Part shown: one piece after another, positions 34,186 through 45,289 of the stretch
Layout: each line of letters starts with the position of its first letter
How positions within the stretch are numbered: the first letter of the stretch is position 1
Assembly: GCA_031841125.1 (NCBI GenBank)
Contig: CM063109.1
Span: forward strand, 11,322,321-11,386,320
DNA from: Acanthococcus lagerstroemiae
Taxonomy: Eukaryota > Arthropoda > Insecta > Hemiptera > Eriococcidae
Length of the DNA: 64,000 nt
Direction: 5' to 3'
Made by a program: the position numbers and the translations under genes
Notes under the pieces: model-generated
Seen by the model: the letters and a program-made list of their open reading frames with translations, nothing else
What the model was told of the DNA's origin: nothing
Database searches by the model: none

Positions 34186-35690
34186 TTCTTCAGCTTACCC
34201 TAGACGGACTTCAGGAATGGAGTAATTCAACAGGTCTCCGCTTCTCGACACAGAAAACCAAATGCGTCATATTCACACGGAAACGCAACATACCAGTTCT
34301 TCATCTAAAATTGAACGTGACTCCACTACAAATCTCCAAAGAAACTAAATTCCTCGGCCTAATATTCGATCACCGTCTTACTTGGGGAACTAACATCTTG
34401 ACGCTAAAGATGAAGTGCCTAGCATCACTTAACATTCGGAAATTATTGAATAACAAACGCTTCGGACCTACATCAGCTCAACTCCTAAATATCTATAAAA
34501 CGTGCATCCCCTCTAAATTAGACTGCGGCTCCTCAATCTACAGTTCCGCCTCGGCCAACCTACTACAAGCATTGGAATCAGTTCAAAATGCAGGCCTTCG
34601 CCTAGCCCTTAGAGCTTCCCCAACTTCACCAATCCCTAGCCTACAGTCTCTTTTTGGAATTCCACCTCTTTCATACCGTAGAAAACTCCATATTGCTAAC
34701 CATGCAATTCACTCCTTGTCTAAGCTCCCGAACTCCCCACATACCGGACACAGTAAAGAATCTCTATCACTAACTCTCGATTCTCTTACCTACCATCCTT
34801 GTAATCGACTTTATACTATTCTCCAACATATGCCATCACCTACTCCACCCTGGAAAACAAATCCTATCCGCATCCTCTGGAATTTTGTTCACACACCAGA
34901 AAACACACTCGTTGAATACAACAAGATACTGCATCAATTCGCAGACCATATTCGCTGTTTTACCGACGGATCCAAAACACACGACAAAGCTACGGGAGCA
35001 TATTCAATCGACACTGCGGTTACTGTATTCAATCTTCCTACGCATACGAACATCAACATGGTGGAAATGGCAGCGATCTACCAATGCCTCGTTCAGTTGC
35101 CAACTTCGTGCTTCTCAAAATTCATACTTTTCTCTGACTCGCAGGCCTCATGACATCGTTGATGCGGCCGCCAAAACTAATGTAACCACGCTTCTACCGA
35201 TCATCAACCCTCCGGATTTCCGAGACCAGATTCACCGACTCCTAGATACAGCCTGGCTGGAAACATGGAGTAACTCCATCGGCAAACTTCGCGGCATCAA
35301 ACCTGACGTTCGAAATTGGATGAAAACAATAGGGAAGATATGCGACCATTCCCGTACCCTTGAAACATCCATCAACCGGTTCCTGCTCGGACACACACGG
35401 ATAACCCACGAACATATCTACTCACGGCAACTTTCTCCCTTGTGCCCAGCTTGCAACGTTACGCTCACGGTACACCACATAGCAACCGAATGTATCAACT
35501 ACACGCAGTACCAATGTCCATACCGTTGACTACCAACTTCACAATCACAAACGTCATAGACTTATTAAATTTTATTGACAAATCTAAATTATACACTATC
35601 CTCTAAGCACATCTGTAGCTATAATCGGGGGCATAGCCCTCGGGCAGTAAATACCTCGTTAAAGTTAAAATAAATAAATAAAGAAGCTAG
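34186..35690 (+). pseudogene. 5'-truncated I/Jockey-type LINE with RNase H
   Basis: The frame begins inside the RT (LQLTLDGLQEWSN, GLRFSTQKTKCVIF) and continues through KFLGLIFDHRLTW, the usual post-catalytic box, then LQALESVQNAGLRLALRA. An RNase H domain follows: CFTDGSKTHDKATGAYS with its catalytic D, VEMAAIYQCL with E, and ILFSDSQAS with D. The frame stops at 35153. In the next frame DIVDAAAKTNV follows at once, whereas relatives have about 60 residues (ending in a WVPSHVGI-GNE stretch) in between, so there is an internal deletion plus frame change. After that come a RFLLGHTRITHEH stretch and a C..C..T..HH....C zinc motif, then a stop at 35529. The 3' tail ends in AAATAAATAAATAAAG. Everything 5' of 34186 is missing. 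Confidence 0.85.
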
Positions 35691-36990
35691 GAACGACTTT
35701 TTATAAACGGGCAGTAAAGTAATCCTTTTGTAGTCCCAGGTGATCATCTTAATACGAATCAAAAAGTTTGAAATTTTTCTCAAGGTACCTTTAGATTGTG
35801 AGGCAAATTGTCATAGTGTACGGAACTGAATTTCGAAATTTTTTTCATGATGGACACCGTAGAGACCATGTTACTACAAAAGCCAAGCACAAATAATGGA
35901 CGTTAGATGTAATGTCACTCAGCTGCAGCGAGTGTACGAGTCCAATTTGAATATAAACGTCTTAAAATCACCCCAACCGCAAACACGCCGTGTATACGCG
36001 CAAAGTACAGTTATAATCTGTCACTGGAAAAGATTACAGTAGCCGTAGCAGTTTAGCGGATCAAAAATAAATACATTGGATCCCCGTCCGCCCCTCGGGT
36101 AAGGGAGAAAAAAGGCGAGTATTATAGCCGCGGATTAACGGGAGAGAGAGCAAAACAGTTGGGTTATTTTTTGCATTTTTCAAACGATGGTATTCCATTC
36201 AGAAGACGTGATCCTTCGGCCCACATATGCTCTATCGCGAATACGTTGATAGCTATATTGATCGGGGGCGAGAAGGCGTTGATCATAATGGGGGTGTCGT
36301 TTGTAATCCGGCTTAGTGGCGGTTGTTGTTGCTTTTACCAGAATGGACTTGTCCATTCCGATCTGCTTAACGTTAACATTAACGTTTTATTAACTGATAC
36401 TTTTAAAATCGATAGGGGATGAAAGAAGCTTAAAATTCACTATATAGCTCGAGGAAAAAGTGTACGCCGCATACTCGGATCTAGTAAATATTTTTCAGAT
36501 TATCAGATTTTGCTAGACACGTATTCGTATACTCGTCAGCATCAGTTGAAGTTGTCGAGAAAAATACCTTTTCGCAGAAAACGCCCTCGAATTGTACAAG
36601 ATTAGCCGCTTATCGATCTCAGAGAGAACCACGATCAAGTTGACGAAATTGCTTCACGGGTACTCATCGTTCCCGCAAATATTATAGTAAGCCCGTAGCG
36701 CGACCATTTTTCCTGGAGGGACAACTTGGGGCAAAATTGCAAATTCCAAGCCCAAAAATCTAAAAAGAAGCAAAACTAAAAGGTCTTGGCTTTCCTGTTA
36801 GGGGGGCCGTCGGCCCAGGGAGGCGATGCTCTCATTTAATTCCTCCCCCCCCCCACCCACTACAGACCCATATTATGGTCTGATGCATAAGTTGACTGTG
36901 CTGTTGTAGGTCCCGAGACAACATTACGAAATTTTTTGATTCTACCGACTGAAGTGAAGAACACCACTGTTTTCAGAATAGAGACTAATC
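35691..36990. other. Mostly unique non-coding stretch
   Basis: No protein or RNA recognised. 35900-36700 is richer in CpG than its neighbours. A C10 run lies at 36845-36854. Confidence 0.55.
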
Positions 36991-37050
36991 TTCTTCTTCT
37001 TATCTTATCTTACAGTATCTTATCTTATCTTATCTTATCTTATCTTATAA
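36991..37050. repeat. (TCTTA)n microsatellite
   Basis: Tandem TATCT/TCTTA pentamers, interrupted once by ACAG. Confidence 0.9.
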
Positions 37051-37119
37051 TATATAAAAACAAGTTACGAAATTTTGACTTCCTTATTCTCCGTCGTTAC
37101 CGCATGAAATTGTTCATGT

Positions 37120-37730
37120 AATGTCTCAAATGAAAGCATGTATTTCCGAAGAGGATTGTGGCGTGAAACAGATTTGAAATATCCATTCATAAAGTTGTAA
37201 CAAAGCTTCAAAGTGGCCTTGCATATGTGTCTATGTGTGAGTGTTCCGCGCCGTTACCGGTTACTATAAACGCCTGTTGAAGAAATCAGTGTGACCACCA
37301 GTACAACGTGTAATCTATACGTTGGCTATAGTAATTAATGCAAGTCGCCTTGCTCTTGAGAATGTACAGTATCGTGTGCCTACCGCATTATGATGCATGA
37401 TGACTCACCCATGCACGTGCACATTTTTATATATGTTCGATAGACAAAACAGACTTAATGGTATGATGGCTTAAATGAAAGCCCATGTTCCCGAGTGTGT
37501 TCATAGCGCAAAATATGATGAAAAAGTATATTCGTTGAAGTTTTACAGCGATCAAAAGTTGAACCTGCTCGCGCATGCGCATGGACGCTATCAATGCCCT
37601 ATTTAGGGTATTTTTTCTCTATTGCGGCGACTTGCATGTGTGTTTATGTATGAGTGTTCCGCGCGCTTATTACCCCGTCATTGTAAACGCGTGTTAAGAG
37701 TGATCAGTGTGACCAGTGGGAAGTATTTCA
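37120..37730. repeat. Imperfect tandem duplication, ~345-413 bp
   Basis: AAATGAAAGC near 37127 and 37468 starts each unit. Both carry CTTGCATATGTGT- or CTTGCATGTGTGT-type sequence (37218, 37631), GAGTGTTCCGCGC, and ATCAGTGTGACCA. The second unit has about 70 bp more in its middle. Non-coding. Confidence 0.65.
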
Positions 37731-37786
37731 TATAACACGTCGTGAATATAGAATGATCAGGGTTTCTTTCATCTAAAAAGGTCTCA

Positions 37787-38240
37787 GTGTACATAATGCG
37801 GTTATCAAAGCCGATATCTTTAATTTTTTTGAGAGCCTCTGACTGGGACTGTGCAAACTGTAGAAGCGCTAGCGTCGAATCTTTTAGTTTTTTTTTTTTT
37901 TTTTTTTTTTTTTTACTATCAAATCTTTATTTTACAAATACTTTCTTGCTTCATTTTTCATTTATTGAAGAGATTAAATAGATTTAGATGATTATTATAC
38001 CGGCTATAGGCATTTTCAATGTACGAAATTATAATCGTACTGCATACAATGATAAGAACATATAGCGCGACCTGTGACACAAACATACAAACTGTTATCA
38101 AAGCTGTTTTCTATAATGTTTTTGAAAGCCTCTGACTGGGACTGTGTAAATTGTAGAATCGCCAGCGTCGAATAGGTTATAATGTAAACCATCATCATTC
38201 GAACTTTCATCCTCTGAGATCCATTCTGAAATATCTTAGT
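37787..38240 (-). repeat. Duplicated exon-like segment, two copies
   Basis: Two direct copies of about 90 bp lie at about 37800-37890 and 38093-38182. Both hold a conserved block that on the minus strand reads FDA..ST..TVPVRG.QK in one frame and STLA.LQF.QSQSEA in another, each with few stops. The upstream part of the second copy reads ISEDESSNDDGLHYNLFDAG. A TTTTACTAAGATATTTCAG tract just before it looks like a splice acceptor. Either peptide could be real, but no family is recognised. A T24 run separates the copies. It may be a duplicated exon of a dead gene or simply a repeat. Confidence 0.4.
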
Positions 38241-39300
38241 AAAAATAAAAATAGTAAGGTAAACTACCAATTCTAAGCCTAGCATCAGTTGTGAGTCTTT
38301 TTTTTTAACGCGTTTTCTCGCTAGATCGAGGCATCGGACAATCGCGAAACCTCTTCTATTCGAAGGACCAACATGTTTTACTCTATTCATGTTGGTTTCA
38401 AGTTCATACTCAGTGTGTTTGTTGTGATGAAATTATTTTTCAAAGTTGTTATCAAAACATGCCATATTTTTCAAATGTGTGAAATTTCAATTCTGTGAAA
38501 AGCGATGGATAAGTACTTTAAATTAATATTTTCTCAGCGTATTATATGTATATGGTTGTACAGAAGAGTCTATGGAAGATTTTTCTGCTTGAGTTTTCGA
38601 TTTCGGTCCACATATGTGTGTGCGGAAAGAATAAAGGGATTCGAAAAATGGGGGAAAAGTTTGCAAAAATCGCGAAAAATCATCGGATGAAAAGTGTAGT
38701 ACAAATGATACTTTAACTTATAAGACCAAATTTCCCGTTTTTTCAGTTACTCTTTTAAATCAAATTTTAGCCCGACCCACAATTGGTACTACCTTTTTTC
38801 AGACCCATTTTTGGTACTGTGAATTTACTCGAGTTTAATGTGGTTTTAAAACACTTGAAATCAAAGAAGACGAGTCAACATGTTTTTAAAATAAATTTGA
38901 AATACTTAAGTAAACTACATCATTTTTCATTTGATTTATTATACCTACTTACCAATTGTGGGTATATCAAAAAATTTCGTATCAATTGTGCGTCGTTGCC
39001 AATTATGGGTTGACTCATAATTGGCATTTTCAAAAGTTGTTCGGATCGAAAAAATTCCACCTGGAATTTTCTAGCGAACAACTTAGAAGGCCTCAGCGCC
39101 ATTTGCGAGGATATTTTATAGCGAATTGTTGGAGAATCAGAAAATACCCATAATTGGGAGCAGCACTCAATCTTGGGTTTTGAGAACTTTTGGGAAAAAA
39201 TTCACCAAAAATCCAAAAATGCTTAAAACTGAAAAGTAACTGTCACAAGTAGTAATAAGTTCTTTATGATAGGTAATATTTATTACTGTTGAAGCAGGGC
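38241..39300. other. Non-coding stretch with short CAATTGTGGGT words
   Basis: Between 38770 and 39170 the phrase (C/G)CCAATTATGGGT or its variants appears five or so times, once as a perfect 10-bp-arm palindrome around 39000-39026. Open frames here are short and unrecognised. Confidence 0.45.
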
Positions 39301-39320
39301 GTGACAATGAACGAAAGGAT

Positions 39321-39820
39321 CCTCAGTATTCTTATTTAGGGCGTGAAATGTACAGGATAATTCGATCACTTCTTATTTTTTGATAGAGAAGAACGGTTAA
39401 TCCGATTTAATTTTCAAAGATTACAAAGCTTACACATTTATGAAAAAACAATTTCATGCTTCATTTTCTTTCATTAAAGAAAATTATCAGAACGTATAAG
39501 TATAAGCCTGTTTATATTTATATGGGAATTTACATGTAATTTCGTTTCATACTATTGCATATATTTGGGCAAAAGTGCCCCTCAGTACTTCTATTGAGGA
39601 CGTGAAATGTACAGGATAATTAGATCATTTCTCATTTGGAGATAGAGAAGAATGGGTAATTCTATTTAATTTCCAAAGATTACAAAGCTTATCAATTTTA
39701 GGAAAAAACAATTTCATGCTTCATTTTCTTTCTTTATTTTTTTTTTTTTCCAAAAGCCCGTTTTTTTCTGTATGGGAATTTACACGTTATTTCGTTTCAT
39801 ATGTACTAATGCATATGTTT
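39321..39820. repeat. 259-bp tandem duplication
   Basis: Units start CCTCAGTA at 39321 and 39580. Both contain CGTGAAATGTACAGGATAAT, ATAGAGAAGAA, GATTACAAAGCTTA and CAATTTCATGCTTC, and end near TATGGGAATTTACA. Just after the second unit a small palindrome, CCCGTCCGAAGGACGGG, is at 39824-39840. Confidence 0.8.
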
Positions 39821-39841
39821 TAACCCGTCCGAAGGACGGGT

Positions 39842-40495
39842 AATTCAGCTTGTAAATTATAAAACGACTGCGACGAATTGAAATGAAATTATAATGTGAG
39901 CGGGTTCGATTCGCTGCACGAACTGCTAGCTGCCTTGCTGCAATGCGGCAGTTAAATTAGGAATCCGCATATCAAAAGAGAAGACGTGTGGTGTTAATCT
40001 TATTTTACTATAACGATATCTTATACAGTCTGATGGTACTTATGCCTGCACAGGCAAGGCTCGGTGTAGATAATCATTTATTTGAGTTCCCTCAACGGGC
40101 CCGGTGGGCCAGTGACAGAAGGGACTCCAAAATATAAATATTTTATTAAATTAAATTAAAGAAATGAAAATAATAAATAAAACAAAGTAAAATTGAATAA
40201 AGTGGGGGAAAAACAAAAAAACAACAACAAAAAACAAAAAAAGATGTCTAAAATTGGTACATCCAACAACTCCCTCTCATGGAGATGGGGAGGAACCAAG
40301 CCAGCCTCCATCTGAAAGGAGCTCCGTTAAATTTGGTCAGATATTTTAGATTTAATTCACATTTAGATTGAATATAACAGCGTTAGACTTATGTAAGGGG
40401 CCGAAAGGGCTATTGACCTAGATGCCTGGCTGACAGAAGAGCACGAAAAATGAAATAAAAAGAATGGAGGAAAATAAAGCGAACAGAATTAAGGA
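39842..40495. other. Possible retroposon tails, unassigned
   Basis: A B-box-like GGGTTCGATTCGC lies at about 39901, but no A box was found at a tRNA-like distance upstream. Two GC-richer blocks, each followed by a long A-rich tail (40083-40250 and 40280-40470, the latter with GGGGCCGAAAGGGC), look like 3' ends of retroposed elements. No coding sequence seen. Identity not established. Confidence 0.35.
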
Positions 40496-40816
40496 AAATG
40501 AGACAGAGCAGAAGTTCCAGGTATCAGTTGAAAAAATCGACAAGGTGCTAAAATATCGTTTTTAAGGTCGCTGATTTTGAATATTCCGTAAGATTTTGAG
40601 TAGCTTGATCTTTTAACTTTCACTATATCGCCCAAAATCAAAATTTAACCATAGGAAGGGCAAAATCATTACCCTAAGTTCTATTAATTTATCAATTTTA
40701 TTTAGTAAACTCAAATTAATACATCGGGATTAGAATTTTTTCAGTCACCGATTTTGATTACTTCAACAGCACCTCATTTCGATATCTTGTTCGATTTTTT
40801 CAGTTGATGTTTGGCA

Positions 40817-41435
40817 CAGTGCTGTTAGATACAATATGTGATCTACTTCTGCATTCTGCACTACAATATGCGATCTACCAGTGTTAATGCGATCTCAAAG
40901 CTCACAGATAAAATGTGTGGCACAGTGTTAATAAACAGAGGTTACTGGCAAATTCTAAGGAAAATTGAGCCAGACGCCTTCATCGCCTTCTTAGAGGACA
41001 TCTGAACCATGTTTACATAGGACAATGCATTTACACTGGACAATGACTTCAAATCAGCTCACTTTCACATGACACAATGTATTTACACCGTACAATGACT
41101 TCTAGTCAGCTCATTTTCACATGACACAGTATATTTATACCGGACAATGACTTCTAGTCAGCTCATTTTCACATGACACAGTATATTTATACTGGACAAT
41201 GACTGCTAGTCCGCTCACTTTCACATGGCACAATGTATTTACACCAGACAGTGACTTATAGTCAGCTCATTTTCACATGATACAATGTATTCACACCAGA
41301 CAATGACTGCAAGTCAGCTCACTTTCACATGACACAGTGCAGCTCATTCCACTACAGGAGATTGCATATTGCAATAGCTTGATTGCACAGTGTAAATCAC
41401 ATAACCCTGATAGATCGCATATTATAATAGCACCT
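40817..41435. mobile_element. Inverted-repeat element carrying a minisatellite
   Basis: The left end TGCTGTTAGATACAATATG (then TGATCTAC) and the inverse of the right end, TGCTATTATAATATG (then CGATCTATC), are imperfect inverted repeats. Between them lies the 52-bp tandem array at 41018-41342. A further GATCTA/GATTGCATATTGCAATAG-type word occurs inside each end. No protein is encoded. Target duplication unclear, so exact borders and class are uncertain. Confidence 0.55.
41018..41342. repeat. 52-bp minisatellite, about six units
   Basis: Units start with TC(A/C)GCTCA(C/T)TTTCACATG at 41054, 41106, 41158, 41210, 41262 and 41314, exactly 52 bp apart. A partial unit lies before and the last unit is cut short. 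Each holds GACACA(A/G)T and GGACAATGACT. It is a tandem array without spacers, so it is not a CRISPR. Confidence 0.95.
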
Positions 41436-42324
41436 TTGGCACTTCTAAGGGCCTAAAGCTCATTAATAGTAATAAAAAATATTTTTTGCGCTACAATGGG
41501 TCTTAAATGCAGTTGCTCTTCAGATGGTGCAATATTTGAGGTATTTGGACTGGACCTGTAACGAAGAACTCTAGATTTGGATAAAGGACCGCCAGACGAC
41601 CATAATAAACTATCTTCACAAACATGCAGCTGCCGAATTATCAGCAAATAGGTACAAAACTTCAGTCTGATTTTCGATTCAGCTTCGATTTGGCTACCAA
41701 AATAGAAATTTTACCCTTTGAATGAACGAAGTTAACTTAAGTTGTCTATTCAAACAAAATATCAAAGCATATCATTGGAAAGATTGTTTCAAGTAAAATA
41801 CAGATACTTTGAGAAAATCTGACTTTCTCCCCCTCTCCACCAGGCCACAAAAAATTATAATGGGCAAAAATAAGCTCGGCAAAAAAATTAAGAATGCTAT
41901 TGAGTTTGGACCTCCTTCCTCAACGTGTTCTCCGCGCCGCCGGCTCCCAACCCTGTATATTTAAGTATGTGTCTGGTGTATAAGTAAATAAAATTAGAAG
42001 TATAGTAGGCAGATTTTAAGAGAATTACACATATTAATGGTCTCTAATAATACGCTCATACAATGGTATCGAAAGGTTTTTTCGGGGGGGGGGGGGAGTA
42101 CAGAGACAAAATTTAAGTCGAAAAACAAAGGGAAAACGATTTTTCGTTTCTCAAAAGTAGTACGCAAAAATCTTGAAAAAATCTTGCACACCTCCAAGAA
42201 TTTCAAATCTCCGGATTATGTTTCCTACAGAAGAGAAGCAGTTATCAGAAGTAAGAATTTCTCGCCCCTCCCACTCCCTTTACGCATAATTTTTTCCCGA
42301 CGGCTCTGGTTTCTTGAGATAATC
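41436..42324. other. Non-coding stretch, nothing recognised
   Basis: A G13 run lies at 42084-42096. An open frame of 103 codons (42037-42348) runs through that homopolymer and is not credible. Confidence 0.55.
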
Positions 42325-42542
42325 AGGGCCGTATACATACACAAATGAGGGCTTGGGAGTTTAGCCCTAAACCTTCTGAATGCCCCTTAAAAGTTAAGAA
42401 ATTGTACGGGGGAACAAGGGAAAGAATATTCAGCATTATTTTGATATTTGTTGACTCCCCTCCCCACACAAGAGCCCCTTCTCACTCCAGGTCGGTTATT
42501 TGCGCTCACTGTCGAAGTGAAATAAATTTAGGGGGGGGGGGG
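42325..42542. repeat. Family Y copy 2 behind a hAT-like half-end
   Basis: CAGGGCCGTAT at about 42325 equals the terminal motif of the hAT-type MITE at 44169, but no partner end was found. From 42336 the sequence is related to family Y (3120-3296): GGCTTGGGAG, GCATTATTTTGAT, GAGCCCCTTCTCACTCCAG. It ends with a G12 run at 42531-42542. Confidence 0.45.
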
Positions 42543-42645
42543 ACGTTTGAACATTTTCCAACTCTTGAAGCGAAAAAATTAAACATTTTCCAGCATTTTC
42601 CAGCTGCTTAGCAAAAAATGAAAATCCCAGCTGAGTAGGGCAGAT
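42543..42645. repeat. Family X arm fragment
   Basis: AACATTTTCCAACTCTTGAA, TTTTCCAGC and GCTTAGCAAAAAATGAAAAT match the outer arm of the family X copy at 47795-48805. Confidence 0.55.
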
Positions 42646-42689
42646 GGTGTATTGTGACACATACTATAAGCCGAATTCCATGTTAATGC

Positions 42690-42905
42690 TGGCAGAGCGT
42701 TACTTCGGTCAGTAGGATGTCCCATGGTGGCCCTGGCAGGACAGCGCGTATCTGATGCGGAGAGGTGAAATAGGGGCTCGGACCAGCATCAGTGCGTCCC
42801 TCTGGTCACTGATGCGATACACGAAAGGGTAGTTTCCTGGGCCAGGGGTACGGTGTCTGAGGTGTCAATTTGGCATAAGTGCATCGCCATACGCTCCACC
42901 AAACA
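42690..42905. repeat. Short dispersed element, copy 3
   Basis: The part 42795-42905 matches the 106-bp element at 15174-15279: CACTGATGCGATAC, GGTAGTTTCCTGGG, CGGTGTCTGAGG, CATCGCCATACGCTCCACCA. The preceding 100 bp (CAGTGCGTCCC, GTCACTGATGCG) partly repeats its start and may be a diverged extension. No target duplication seen. Confidence 0.6.
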
Positions 42906-43310
42906 TCCTAGCTAAGCTCGTTGCACTGAAGTTAGTTATATGACTTCCGAACAACAACGGTTTTGTTCTTTTACTATGATGTACGCGGCCTTCTTTTCAA
43001 ACGTGTGATAAATTTTCAGTAAGGTTTTGAAAATTGTGTTCCAGATCTTTTTTTTTTTATTGTTGTGTGGGTCACTTTACAGCATAGCTGTGTCACATTA
43101 CAACCTTAATGGTGTAAGGGGATACAAAATTTTGTTTGTTTCTCTTCGCAATGCCACACCCTCTGATGATAATTTTCCATTATCCAATATGTGATTTTAT
43201 AGGCCTGATCTTCCTCTTTCGAATGGTGTATTACAAGATCACTTAGACCTACACCACAGGAGATATGAGCAAAGGAATTTTTTTGTTTCACAATACACCA
43301 GGTGCCCATG
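42906..43310. other. Non-coding stretch, nothing recognised
   Basis: A minus-strand frame (43106-43309, 67 codons) is rich in C, H and W, but no zinc-finger spacing or family is recognised. Confidence 0.45.
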
Positions 43311-43471
43311 AAAATGTGCCAATTGCGAACTTTGAAAAATGATTAGCAGCAAGCAAACTCCCTTGGCTACGGTCCTGGAGATGATAGTTCAAAACCCACT
43401 TCAATTATAGTATAAAATTATATTTTCCGAGAATACTTTGGAGTTAAGAATCGGGGAATAGCGAAACCAAG
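43311..43471. repeat. Family X copy 1, left part (split by LTR element)
   Basis: GAAAATGTGCCAATTGCGAA, TGGCTACGGTCCTGGAGATG and AGTTAAGAATCGGGGAATAG correspond to the arm and core start of other family X copies (47880-48000 and 48295-48320). The copy continues at 46305 after the LTR element. Confidence 0.75.
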
Positions 43472-43775
43472 TGTAGCGGTTGTGCTGGCAACGTGGCGTA
43501 GGTCGGCTGTCACAATGCCGTGAATCGGTATCGACTACAAGAGGATAGTTTTTTGGGCTAAAAAATTGCATTTATAAAATCTCTGAGCGGTTGGAACCGG
43601 TCCACGCATTCCTTTCGCTACTCTCTCTTGGCTTTTATTATCCACCCTCGCGAATGCACCAGCTACAAGCCTTTCTCCCTCGAGCGACCGTTTTTTATTT
43701 ATTGTATACTTTCGAAAAAGAAAATACACTCTGAACACGTGCGACTCAAGTTTTAGTGTGACGACAATACCTAAA
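43472..43775 (+). repeat. 5' LTR
   Basis: Starts TGTAGCGGTTGTGC and ends ACAATACCTAAA. Aligns over its whole length with 45999-46304, with scattered substitutions and a few small indels. The end lacks the common CA. Confidence 0.9.
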
Positions 43776-45281
43776 TTGACCGATCTGCGACACCTGAAGG
43801 GCACCAAGAACATCACGGCCGATATGTTGCCTAGAATTGGAGTAGACAGCATCATGGCACCGACTACAATTCCATACGACGAGATAGCACGTGACCATCA
43901 GCAAGGAGACTCGGCACTTCAGGCACTCCTGCAGAACCAGGCAAACAGCGAACTGCACCTGGAAGCCAAAAAGCTCCCACAGTCCGACCTTCTACTGTCC
44001 TGCGACACGTTAACGACTAAGCCACGTCCGTACATCCCTGTACAACATCGACGCCTTATCTTCGACTCAGTAAACAACCTGTCCCATCCGGAAACCCATA
44101 TTACTAACCGACAAGTAACCACACGTTTTGTGTGGCCGGGAATGAGAAAAGACGTCATGGAATAGACCCAGGGCCGTATAGAAGGAGGGGGGGTCAGGAG
44201 TTCCCCGTGGGTACGGCCGTGCGCTTAAAAATTCAGGAAAATGCGGATCTCAGAAACATTAGAAACCCCATATGTTAGGTCAACCCCCCCCCCCTCGCCA
44301 TATTCCTGGATACGGCACTGAATGGACCCGCTCCTGCGTTCCGTGTCAGCGAGCCAAAATAGGCCGCCACACTCACAGTCCGCTAGGCGATTTCTCCGAA
44401 GCACCTCGTTTCCACCATATCAACATGGATATAGTCGACGCACTATACCACCATCTCGCGGTAATCAATTCTGCATTACTATCATTAACCGCGCTCTCGA
44501 TGGCCGAAGGCCTTTTCCACGAACGACACCATCACCGAGTCTATCACTAGCGGGTTGTTCCAATAGTAGATTCCACGCTTTGGAACCCCAGCCATTATTA
44601 CAACCGACCAAGGCCGTCAGTTTGAGAGTGACTTGTTCAAACACCTCAGTCAACTGTTGGCTACACTCGCATCCGTACAACAACTTCCCACCCTCAAGCC
44701 AATGGGGTGGTGGAACATTGGCATCGCTGTTTGAAAAATGCCATTACAGCCCATGCTACAGAACAATGTGTGTTCTCCCAGTCATCCTACTAGGCCTTCG
44801 ATCAACCATCATCGATGATTTTCGAGTATCACCGGCGCAACTGACATACGGAACCGAGTTGTGGCTTCCCAGTGATTTCTTCGAGAGGTCAACGGGCCAT
44901 CTTGCTGATCCGCACACATTTGTGCAACAGGTATGGGATTGCGCAGCTACCAAAGTAAGTCCGTCGCCATGGTGAACAATCGGTCCACGTACCTAATGCA
45001 CTGAAGATAGCTGATCACGTTTTCCTGCAGGTTGACACACTGCAAAACGCGCACTACAACCCCCCTATATAGGATTACATCGCGTTTTGGGGCGACATGG
45101 TAAACACTTCAAAATTCAGCTCGATGGTCAACAGGCGACAGTTTCCATCGATCGCCTCAAACCTGCTTTCTAAGCACCGAGCATCGCGGACGAAATTACA
45201 GCAGTCCCCAGGATGCCAACACCGACGCTCCTGATTCCGCCGTTACGCCGCTCACAACGCCGAGTCCAATTCCCTGATCGG
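43758..45281 (+). pseudogene. Gypsy pol remnant: integrase
   Basis: The first frame (to a stop at 44165) reads LTDLRHLKGTKNITADMLPR, the segment between RNase H and integrase, then LIFDSVNNLSHPETHITNRQ and FVWPGMRKDV, the HH half of the integrase HHCC zinc finger. After the MITE, CVPCQRAKIGRHTHSPLGDF gives the CC half, and HHINMDIVDAL marks the start of the catalytic core. The TDQGRQFES region is present only out of frame. Then VLPVILLGLRSTIIDDFRVS and a LTYGTELWLPSDFF stretch follow in another frame, and the C-terminal PYIG/HFKIQLDGQQATVSIDRL piece ends near 45170. At least three frame changes occur. Integrase would insert the cDNA in an active relative; this copy is dead. Confidence 0.85.
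44169..44320. mobile_element. hAT-type MITE inside the integrase
   Basis: The ends CAGGGCCGTATAGAAGG and the inverse of the right end, CAGTGCCGTATCCAGG, are inverted repeats. Flanking AATAGACC (44161-44168) and AATGGACC (44321-44328) match at 7 of 8 positions, as for a hAT insertion. It splits the integrase zinc finger between its HH and CC halves. It contains a C11 run at 44284-44294. Confidence 0.88.
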
Positions 45282-45289
45282 TTAAAAAT

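Noticed and set aside
38016..38390. 124-codon minus-strand protein as called from ATG
   Set aside because: A second frame over the duplicated block looks at least as good, and an intron-like tract interrupts it. Only the duplicated segment is annotated.
39842..39915. tRNA or SINE promoter at GGGTTCGATTCGC
   Set aside because: Only a B-box-like word is present. No A box or tRNA-like arms at the right distance.
41018..41342. CRISPR array
   Set aside because: The units are contiguous 52-bp tandem repeats without variable spacers, in a eukaryotic context.
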